Source: Gilliamella sp. wkB112 (GTDB taxonomy: Bacteria; Pseudomonadota; Gammaproteobacteria; Enterobacterales; Orbaceae). From it: a DNA stretch of 64,000 nt. Every line of letters starts with the position of its first letter. Position 1 is the stretch's first letter. Below, in pieces: positions 56,394 to 64,000 of this stretch. The translations under genes were made by a program, and so were the position numbers. The notes beneath the pieces were generated by a model. It searched no databases, was not told the DNA's origin, and saw only the letters and a program-made list of their open reading frames with translations. The stretch spans positions 62,001 through 126,000 of the forward strand of contig NZ_LZGL01000020.1 of NCBI RefSeq assembly GCF_001690685.1. The letters are read 5' to 3'.

Positions 56394-58268
56394 CTATTCT
56401 AAAAAATCTTCGTCCGCTAAAACTCGTAATGGTTGCATATCACTTTCGCCTTTAATAACCAAAGAAGGATCTGAACGCAAACAAGTGCCGCCATAATGCC
56501 CACCAACAGTAAAAGTACATATTTGAACATAACGGTTATCTACTTTGGGTAAGCACCACAATTCTTGATATATATTTTCTTGCTGTGCAAATTTTCCAAC
56601 TGTTTGATCTAAAATTTGCTCTTGATTACTTACTAGTTGAATATCACTACCGCGACGACCAGCGATAGGTTTAACTGCGTAACCTTTTTTTATTAAGCTA
56701 TCATTAAGCGTAAAAGTAGACTCTAATAAATAACGATGGTGAGGGAACAAAGACCATAATACTGGTAAGATAGCTTTATTACTTGGTATAACCGTCCATA
56801 ATGGTTCAAAAACCGATACCTCTGGTCGCAATAAAACATCAATTAATCTAACTACATTTTCTGGATGACCAGTACGAATTGGTAAGCCAGCAGTTTGCGC
56901 TTCACTTTCTTCACGCAGCTGCTCCAAAACTGTTTCCCATGCCCATGTTTTCCATACACAAGTGACTTGGCGATCCTCATCGTCGACTAAACGACCACGT
57001 TTATCCCAATGCAATCCATCTAATCCACACAATATTTTGTTATTAAAACCAGCTTGAGTTAATGCTTTTTGCATAAAAAGTGCATGATAGTTTTCCTCAC
57101 TATCATTGTCTTGCATAATATGAACAAAAGGCTTGGCATCACTATGCTTCCAGCAACTAACCAGAGAATTAAGTAAACCTCTACCTGGATCGGTACCAAC
57201 CGTTAATCCTGCTTGGATTGCCCATTTTTGTAAAATAATGCTACTTTCAGTATGGCAGGAAGCGGAATCAGCATTATATTCATAAACCTTTAAACCACGT
57301 TCATCCATACAAAAGTCTAATCGCCCTGAAATCATTTGGTAACGACGTTGTTGCCAAGATAAACGTAACCTTGGCCATAATATTTCAGGAATATTAAAAT
57401 ATTTCAATAGATTATCATCTTTTAGGACTCTATCCGTTGCATGTAAATACATTAAATGTAACTCATTCGTTGCTCGAATCAGCTCTTGTTCAGCACTTTC
57501 AGATATGGTGAAATAACGATAATGATCATCATGATTAATTGCATGACCAGAAGCTAAAATATAGGCTTTTTCTACTGGTTCTTGTTCGTTTAACCATTTA
57601 CCATCAAATTGATTTTGATTATTTATATGTGCACTTCGTATAGTAAGCAGAGCTTTGGGCACATGTGGTTGTGGCAAGCTATATTGGGTGTTATCGGTTT
57701 GAATCATCCACCCTAAAATAGTAGTGTCATCGAAGGTATCATGTAAAAGATAACCATTATCTGAAACTGTCATCGCCAACTCTCGTGTCCATTGCTGCCC
57801 TTTTGGCAGCCGAGTATGAGTCAAATTTTGTTCTACAATTCGAATTTTATCATCGAATACCTCAGTAATAATGGCAATATGCCCCGTACGTTTAAAAAAA
57901 CCACCGTCATCCCAAACTAATAAGGCTCCGACTTCAGGTCGTTTTCTACTACCATTAGCAAATGCTTGCAGTGGTAAAATTGCTTCATTGATTGCTTGAC
58001 GTAAAAATCGTAATGAAAAAATTTCATGCGCCATACCAACATCAGTAAAAACCAATCCATGGTTTAAATATAAAAACCTCCTAGCAAATTCAACGCATTG
58101 CCATTTATAGCCCATATACTCTCGCTCCAAATAGTTACGAAATGAAGAATCATCCGGATATTGTTGCTTATTCACTGAATCATAATCAGATGAATAAATA
58201 GCTACTCCTCCTGGCGCATAACCTAATAATGTACCAAAAGGTTCCTTATGATCTGGATTAACTAACAT
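56394..58268 (-). CDS. gss: Glutathionylspermidine synthetase/amidase
   Basis: 624 residues (E. coli 619). N-terminal CHAP amidase with catalytic C58 (YKWQCVEFARR) and histidine in RTGHIAIITEV; C-terminal ATP-grasp-like synthetase (FCMDERGLKVYEYNADSASC, IAGRRGSDIQLVSN). It joins spermidine to glutathione and can reverse this, which links polyamines and thiol redox state. It stands alone on the minus strand, divergent from ybeD. Confidence 0.95.
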   Translation of the reverse strand: MLVNPDHKEPFGTLLGYAPGGVAIYSSDYDSVNKQQYPDDSSFRNYLEREYMGYKWQCVEFARRFLYLNHGLVFTDVGMAHEIFSLRFLRQAINEAILPLQAFANGSRKRPEVGALLVWDDGGFFKRTGHIAIITEVFDDKIRIVEQNLTHTRLPKGQQWTRELAMTVSDNGYLLHDTFDDTTILGWMIQTDNTQYSLPQPHVPKALLTIRSAHINNQNQFDGKWLNEQEPVEKAYILASGHAINHDDHYRYFTISESAEQELIRATNELHLMYLHATDRVLKDDNLLKYFNIPEILWPRLRLSWQQRRYQMISGRLDFCMDERGLKVYEYNADSASCHTESSIILQKWAIQAGLTVGTDPGRGLLNSLVSCWKHSDAKPFVHIMQDNDSEENYHALFMQKALTQAGFNNKILCGLDGLHWDKRGRLVDDEDRQVTCVWKTWAWETVLEQLREESEAQTAGLPIRTGHPENVVRLIDVLLRPEVSVFEPLWTVIPSNKAILPVLWSLFPHHRYLLESTFTLNDSLIKKGYAVKPIAGRRGSDIQLVSNQEQILDQTVGKFAQQENIYQELWCLPKVDNRYVQICTFTVGGHYGGTCLRSDPSLVIKGESDMQPLRVLADEDFLE

Positions 58269-58473
58269 GTTGCAATGACCTTATATTAATAAATAAAAAT
58301 TTTTTAAAACTGAACTATGCTAAAATTTGTCCATCATAGATCAATTTATATACTTTAAAAAGCAGTGTTTGAATTTAACTGACTTGAAGTACAGCAAAAT
58401 GCCTATATATAGTTGTTACCATAGGTAATAATACCTTGTAAATATGCCATAAAAAAATGAGAACAATAAAATT

Positions 58474-58740
58474 ATGCAACAGACTAAATTAAATGAATTA
58501 TTAGATTTTCCTTGCCCTTTTACTTATAAAGTTATGGGGGAGGCTAAACCTGAACTAGTGGATAAGGTGATCACTGTTATCCAACGCCACGCACCAGGAG
58601 ATTATTCGCCATCAATAAAACCGAGTAGTAAAGGCAACTATCATTCTGTATCAATAACAATTAATGCCACTCATATTGATCAGGTTGAAAATTTATACAA
58701 AGAATTAGGTGAAATTGATATTGTGAGAATGGTTTTATAA
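58474..58740 (+). CDS. ybeD: YbeD, DUF493 family protein
   Basis: 88 residues (E. coli 87). [19 protein letters not shown] and [26 protein letters not shown] are typical. It folds as an ACT-like/regulatory domain; function unknown. In enterics it precedes lipB, but here adk follows on the other strand. Confidence 0.92.
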   Translation: MQQTKLNELLDFPCPFTYKVMGEAKPELVDKVITVIQRHAPGDYSPSIKPSSKGNYHSVSITINATHIDQVENLYKELGEIDIVRMVL

Positions 58741-58843
58741 TACTTTACTTTTGTATAATTATTATCTAAAAATAGAGTCTTTCGATGATATTATTGCCGA
58801 CTTTAAACAGGGCTTAAATGCTACTCACCTTCTATAAGATATG

Positions 58844-58875
58844 AAAATAGGGAAGATTATAGCTTCCCCATTTTT
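58844..58875. terminator. Bidirectional terminator between ybeD and adk
   Basis: AAAATAGGGAAG...CTTCCCCATTTTT, with a 6-bp GC-containing core (58850-58855 with 58863-58868) flanked by A and T runs. It serves both converging genes. Confidence 0.75.
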
Positions 58876-58890
58876 GATGATAAATGGCAA

Positions 58891-59571
<681 letters not shown>

Positions 59572-59823
59572 TTATTCTGGTAAATAATGAAATATAACTT
59601 TACTGCTTGATATTAGCCCATCTGTTTGGCAAATATAATTAATGGCTCCACAACCTTTGATCATTTGAGCCGGCTTTTGACAAGTTGGACAAATAAACTG
59701 TTCAAGATAATGCTGTTTACAATGAGGACAATTATAATGCTGTGGTGAAACCACACTCATTTTATTATGACATTTAGGGCATAAACCTTCTTGACTCTTA
59801 CTATCCAATGTTTTATTTGGCAT
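59572..59823 (-). CDS. yfgJ: YfgJ-like zinc-ribbon protein
   Basis: 83 residues (E. coli YfgJ 71). Paired cysteines CPKCHNK, CPHCKQH and CPTCQKP form zinc ribbons, with a further CGAINYIC. It lies 3 bp after der on the same strand, as the E. coli gene lies by der. Function unknown. Confidence 0.8.
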   Translation of the reverse strand: MPNKTLDSKSQEGLCPKCHNKMSVVSPQHYNCPHCKQHYLEQFICPTCQKPAQMIKGCGAINYICQTDGLISSSKVIFHYLPE

Positions 59824-59826
59824 AAA

Positions 59827-61299
59827 CTATTTACGACCTCTAACATGTTTCATTAATCGACGACGTTTACGTTGTTGCGATGCCGTTAAACTATTTTTTT
59901 TACCTTCAAATGGGTTAGCACCTTCTTTAAATTGAATACGGATTGGTGAACCCATTATTTTTAATGACCGCCTAAAATAGTTCATTAAATAACGTTTGTA
60001 TGAATCAGGCAAATCTTCAACTTGATTACCATGAATAACCACAATAGGAGGATTATAACCACCAGCATGAGCATATTTTAATTTAACTCTACGACCACGA
60101 ACTAATGGCGGTTGATGATCATCCTGCGCCATTTGCATAATTTTTGTTAATAATGCCGTATTAACGCGGCGAGTAGCACAATCATAAGCCTCTTGGATTG
60201 AATCAAATAAATTACCAACCCCACTACCATGTAATGCAGAAATAAAATGTAAACGCGCAAAATCGATAAAATCAAGCCTATCGTCTAAAGTGTTTTTTAC
60301 TTGTTCTTTAATATCTTGAGTTAAACCATCCCATTTATTAACAGCGATAACAAGTGAGCGCCCACTATTAATAATAAAACCTAGTAACGACAGGTCTTGA
60401 TCTGAAATACCTTCTCTTGCATCTATGACCAAAATAACAACATTGGCGTCTTCAATAGCTTGTAATGTTTTAATAACTGAAAATTTCTCAACTACTTCAG
60501 TTACTTTACCTCGTTTACGAACCCCTGCGGTATCAATTAATATATATTCACGTTCATCTCGGGTCATAGGAATATAGATACTGTCACGGGTGGTGCCAGG
60601 CATATCATAGACCACAACACGCTCTTCACCCAAAATCCGGTTAGTTAGTGTTGACTTACCAACATTAGGACGACCAACAATAGCCACTTTAATTGGTTGA
60701 TTAATTAGCGAATCAGATTCATCTAATGCTAAATCATCATAAGATTCAGGCAAATCTTGAAATTTCTCATCGAGATTAGCATCGGCAACATTTTCATCAT
60801 TTTCAAATTGAAAAATGGGATCTAACACCGTTTCAATTAAGGAGCTTACCCCTCTTCCATGACTGGCCGCAATTGGATGAATATCACCTAGCCCTAAGGA
60901 ATAAAAATCGGAAATTGCTGTATCAGCATCAATACCATCAATTTTATTGGCCACTAAAAAAGTAGCTTTTTGACGAGCACGTAGATGTTTAGCAATCGCA
61001 TGATCGGCAGGCATCCCACCAGCTCTGGCATCAACTAAAAAAAGGACAATATCAGCTTCTTCTATGGCTTGTAAGGATTGTTCAGCCATAAAACTTTCAA
61101 CACCATCTTCTGTGCCATCAATACCACCGGTATCAATGACAATATATTCATGGCCTTTAATTTCAGCGCGACCATATTTACGATCACGAGTTAATCCAGG
61201 AAAATCAGCAACTAACGCATCACGTGTTCGTGTTAACCGATTAAATAAAGTGGACTTTCCAACATTAGGTCGGCCAACAAGTACTACAACTGGTATCAT
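59827..61299 (-). CDS. der: Der (EngA), ribosome-assembly GTPase
   Basis: 490 residues, the same as E. coli. Two G domains in tandem, each with GRPNVGKST (8-16 and about 211-219), DTGG/DTAG switch motifs, NKxD motifs (NKID, NKWD) and a C-terminal KH-like domain ending in a basic tail ([16 protein letters not shown]). Needed for 50S subunit maturation. Part of hisS-yfgM-bamB-der-yfgJ. Confidence 0.98.
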   Translation of the reverse strand: MIPVVVLVGRPNVGKSTLFNRLTRTRDALVADFPGLTRDRKYGRAEIKGHEYIVIDTGGIDGTEDGVESFMAEQSLQAIEEADIVLFLVDARAGGMPADHAIAKHLRARQKATFLVANKIDGIDADTAISDFYSLGLGDIHPIAASHGRGVSSLIETVLDPIFQFENDENVADANLDEKFQDLPESYDDLALDESDSLINQPIKVAIVGRPNVGKSTLTNRILGEERVVVYDMPGTTRDSIYIPMTRDEREYILIDTAGVRKRGKVTEVVEKFSVIKTLQAIEDANVVILVIDAREGISDQDLSLLGFIINSGRSLVIAVNKWDGLTQDIKEQVKNTLDDRLDFIDFARLHFISALHGSGVGNLFDSIQEAYDCATRRVNTALLTKIMQMAQDDHQPPLVRGRRVKLKYAHAGGYNPPIVVIHGNQVEDLPDSYKRYLMNYFRRSLKIMGSPIRIQFKEGANPFEGKKNSLTASQQRKRRRLMKHVRGRK

Positions 61300-61317
61300 T
61301 CTTATTCTCTGATTACT

Positions 61318-62490
61318 TTAGTTCTTTATAAAAGCGTAAATATCGCCATTTTTAGCCTGAACAATTAATTTATTATCCACTACTAATGGTTTAGATATTA
61401 ATCCGCTACTACTTACTTGAGTTTTAGCAGCTAGCTCACCAGTGTCGATATTTAGCCAGTAAAGATAACCTTCGAAATCACCAACAATAATATAATTCTG
61501 ATAAATGATAGGGTCGGTCAATTGGCGATGTAGAAAACCAGTTTGTTTCCAAATTTCTGCCCCACCATTTTTAGAGACCGCTTGAACGTTGTCATCTTGG
61601 TCAACAACGAACAATCGAGTAGAATCAACCGCAAAACTGTGGGTAGAACCTAGTTCTTTTCGCCATACAATTTGACCATTACTTAAGTCAAGTGCAACAA
61701 CGTTACCATTATAACCAACAGAATAAACTAAATTACCTTCAACAACAGGAGTCGAATCAACATCATTTAATTTGGCAATTTCAGTAGATCCTGATGGTTG
61801 AGAAATACGTTGCTGCCAAATTAGTTGACCATCGTTAATATAGTAAGCATTTACTCGACCATTATCATCGCCAACAATTGCTGCACCATGAGCAATAGTT
61901 GGTGTTGAATTACCTCTTAATGATAAAGGTGGAACTTCAAGAGAAAGATCCCATAAATCATCACCTGTATCACGATTTAATCCTTGTAAAAAGCCATTAG
62001 CTGTATGTAAAATCACTTTATCTTCAGATGAAACTGGGCGAGCAAGAACTTCACCTTTCACGGCCTTTTCCCAAATCACTTTACCTGTATTACGTTCTAA
62101 TGCGTAAACAACCGCTCGCTCACTACCGACATAAACATATTTATCATCCGCACTTACCCCACCAGAAAATAATGCCGTATGACTACTAAACAGAGTACTT
62201 TTGGATAAATTTACATCCCATAAAGTATTACCACTCGATAAATCAATTGCTTTCACTTGTCCGCTACGGCTGGCAACATAAATAGCGTTGTCATAATTGA
62301 TTGGACCCAATAATGAATAAATATGAGTGTTACCTGCGGTACTATTTTGCCATATTTGTTGTATAGGAAATTGGTTGTTTACTGTGGGTGAAGGTGAAAC
62401 TTGAACAACTTCTTCTTCACCACCAAATAAAGAACATCCAGCAAGTGATAACATAAAAACACTGGTAAAAAGACATTTTGATAACTTCAT
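61318..62490 (-). CDS. bamB: BamB, outer-membrane assembly lipoprotein
   Basis: 390 residues (E. coli 392). Lipoprotein signal MKLSKCLFTSVFMLSLAGC, then an eight-bladed PQQ-type beta propeller with repeated W motifs (GNTLWDV, GKVIWEK, GDDLWDL, GQLIWQQ, GQIVWRK). It binds BamA in the BAM complex on the periplasmic face of the outer membrane. Confidence 0.95.
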   Translation of the reverse strand: MKLSKCLFTSVFMLSLAGCSLFGGEEEVVQVSPSPTVNNQFPIQQIWQNSTAGNTHIYSLLGPINYDNAIYVASRSGQVKAIDLSSGNTLWDVNLSKSTLFSSHTALFSGGVSADDKYVYVGSERAVVYALERNTGKVIWEKAVKGEVLARPVSSEDKVILHTANGFLQGLNRDTGDDLWDLSLEVPPLSLRGNSTPTIAHGAAIVGDDNGRVNAYYINDGQLIWQQRISQPSGSTEIAKLNDVDSTPVVEGNLVYSVGYNGNVVALDLSNGQIVWRKELGSTHSFAVDSTRLFVVDQDDNVQAVSKNGGAEIWKQTGFLHRQLTDPIIYQNYIIVGDFEGYLYWLNIDTGELAAKTQVSSSGLISKPLVVDNKLIVQAKNGDIYAFIKN

Positions 62491-62518
62491 TGTATATGAC
62501 CCTTAATATCAGGATAAA

Positions 62519-63244
62519 TTAATTTTTATTTTGCTCGCTTGTAGCTTCTTTAGCCTGAGCCTCTTGCTCTGCTTTTTCTTTATCAGCTTGAGCTTTCTGT
62601 TCTAGTTGTTGTTTTTCGTTTAAATATTCAGTTTGATTCAACTTCATTTTGATATTTACTTCCAACTCTTTAGTCGGTTGCGAGTTTAAAGCAACTTTAT
62701 AAGCATCAACAGCCTCGGCATATCGAGTCATTTTTACCAATACATCACCTCGAATATCATTAACAACTGGCGCCCAACTTTCCTCTGTGACATTATTTAA
62801 AGAATTTAAACTCTGTTCATATTGCCCTTGTTGGTATTGCAAGCGCGCAATTCGAATACTAATAATAGATTTAATTGGTTCTGCTTTATTTTTTTTCAAT
62901 CCATCAACTAATAGTTCTTGTGCTCCAGAATAATCCTTTAATACTTCAACATAAAATTGTGCCGCACGGAGATTAGCAAACACACTATAAATTGAATTAT
63001 TTTCTTTAGCAAAAGCGACTAATTCATTAACTGAATCAGTTTTAGTATCATCTAACTTTGCAACTAATTGTTCATATTTATCAGACGCGTCTATCATTTT
63101 TTGGTTTTGATAAGATTGCCAATAACGCCAACCCCAAAAAGCTAATAATCCGATAATAATAACAGCAACAATAATTTTCCAAGTTTTAGCAAGAAACTCT
63201 TTTATCTCGGCAAATTGTTCTTCACTCGATAATTGATGACTCAC
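62519..63244 (-). CDS. yfgM: YfgM, periplasmic chaperone linked to SecYEG
   Basis: 241 residues, longer than the E. coli protein (206) by a charged, A/E/K/Q-rich C-terminal tail. Cytosolic N-terminus, TM helix at about 24-45 (IIVAVIIIGLLAFWGWRYW), then TPR-like periplasmic repeats. In E. coli it pairs with PpiD at the translocon. 23 bp after hisS. Confidence 0.9.
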   Translation of the reverse strand: MSHQLSSEEQFAEIKEFLAKTWKIIVAVIIIGLLAFWGWRYWQSYQNQKMIDASDKYEQLVAKLDDTKTDSVNELVAFAKENNSIYSVFANLRAAQFYVEVLKDYSGAQELLVDGLKKNKAEPIKSIISIRIARLQYQQGQYEQSLNSLNNVTEESWAPVVNDIRGDVLVKMTRYAEAVDAYKVALNSQPTKELEVNIKMKLNQTEYLNEKQQLEQKAQADKEKAEQEAQAKEATSEQNKN

Positions 63245-63267
63245 GTTTTTCTCCTGTTTCCTTTACT

Positions 63268-64000
63268 TTACACTAAAGCCAAACAAGTTTGAACAACCTC
63301 TTTTTGTGCTACTTCAACTTGTTCGCCTGTTTGTAAATTTTTGATCGTTACTGATTGGTTAGTTATTTCATTTTCCCCAATAATAACCGCTATTTTAGCA
63401 CCTAATTTATCGGCTTTGGCAAATTGTTTCTTAAAGTTACTCGAACCATAATTTGTTACAATGCGTTTATCTGGTAAACCATCACGTAATTGTTCAGCAA
63501 CACATTGTGCTGAAGAAATGGTTTTTTCATCACCTGATGAGATCATGTAAACATCAATCGAGTTATCACGATTTAATGATGGATTAACCGCCTGAACTAA
63601 TAAAACCAATCGTTCAACACCCATTGCAAAACCAACTGCTGATGTTGACTGCCCTCCCAATTGACTAACTAGCCCATCATAACGACCACCACCACATACA
63701 GTGCCTTGTGCCCCTAAACTGTTGGTAACCCATTCAAAAACTGTACGATTATAATAATCTAAACCTCGAACTAATCGTTGATTAATATTATATTTTATAC
63801 CAGCATTATCTAATAAGCGACATAATCCATCAAAGTGCTCTTTCGATTCATCATCTAAATAATCAAATAGTTTTGGAGCCTGATTAAGTAGTTCTTGAAC
63901 CACAGAATTCTTTGAATCAAGTACACGTAGTGGATTAGTATACATTCTACGTACACAATCTTCATCCAATTTATCTTTGTGCTGTTCAAGAAAACTTACT
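63268..64000 (-). CDS. hisS: Histidyl-tRNA synthetase, C-terminal part
   Basis: About 243 residues are in the window; the reading frame stays open to the right edge, so the gene continues beyond 64000. Visible features are [15 protein letters not shown] (the histidine-binding HisA motif), [13 protein letters not shown], class II motif 3 [12 protein letters not shown] and the anticodon-binding domain. A TTG codon at 63969 is internal and not a start. First gene of the yfgM-bamB-der-yfgJ run. Confidence 0.96.
   Translation of the reverse strand, partial: VSFLEQHKDKLDEDCVRRMYTNPLRVLDSKNSVVQELLNQAPKLFDYLDDESKEHFDGLCRLLDNAGIKYNINQRLVRGLDYYNRTVFEWVTNSLGAQGTVCGGGRYDGLVSQLGGQSTSAVGFAMGVERLVLLVQAVNPSLNRDNSIDVYMISSGDEKTISSAQCVAEQLRDGLPDKRIVTNYGSSNFKKQFAKADKLGAKIAVIIGENEITNQSVTIKNLQTGEQVEVAQKEVVQTCLALV

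Overview
The window is an AT-rich stretch of a Gram-negative gammaproteobacterial chromosome. It carries dnaA-dnaN-recF-gyrB, hisS-yfgM-bamB-der-yfgJ, rdgC, ybeD, RNase E with a PNPase-binding tail, glutathionylspermidine synthetase/amidase and sapBCD. Gene content and base composition suggest Orbaceae (Gilliamella-like insect-gut symbionts). That placement is an inference; no rRNA gene is present to test it. I saw no tRNA, rRNA or CRISPR array.

Layout. 1-7.3 kb (minus): sapD(partial)-sapC-sapB, rne, and an RstB/RstA-type two-component pair whose promoter has three direct repeats 11 bp apart. 7.4-13.2 kb: two converging gene groups (HAD phosphatase, alpha/beta hydrolase and two small DMT-type membrane proteins; arginase-fold protein, GNAT-like acyltransferase and class III aminotransferase) that look like one small-molecule pathway with its exporter. 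13.4-22.7 kb (plus): mipA/ompV-like, rdgC, ompA, then dnaA-dnaN-recF-gyrB.

22,761-31,154: a complete Tn7-like transposon. It has matching 25-bp ends, an XRE regulator, tnsA-tnsB-tnsC-tniQ/tnsD and a cargo pair (AAA ATPase plus PIN-like nuclease) that looks like an anti-phage or toxin-type module. It starts 11 bp after the gyrB stop codon with tnsA on the gyrB side, which resembles the Tn7/glmS arrangement.

31.2-49.5 kb (minus): twelve close-packed genes. srfA, srfB (Hsp70/actin-like ATPase) and srfC (dynamin-like GTPase) are followed by a bitopic membrane protein, a periplasmic von Willebrand A (vWA) protein like the C-terminal part of T6SS PpkA, an ABC ATPase and FtsX-type permease (TagT/TagS-like), a formylglycine-generating-enzyme-fold protein (TagR-like), two coiled-coil lipoproteins and two paralogous membrane-anchored vWA proteins. 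No T6SS structural gene is present. This is the best candidate for an undescribed envelope-spanning system.

49.9-56.3 kb: a sugar/polyol catabolic island (MFS porter, lone PTS EIIA domain, inositol-dehydrogenase-like oxidoreductase, TIM-barrel isomerase) beside a sigma-54 activator. Two minus-strand units each have a -24/-12 promoter and a near-identical 20-bp upstream motif at almost the same distance. 56.4-64 kb: gss, ybeD, adk, yfgJ, der, bamB, yfgM and hisS (partial), in largely conserved enterobacterial order.
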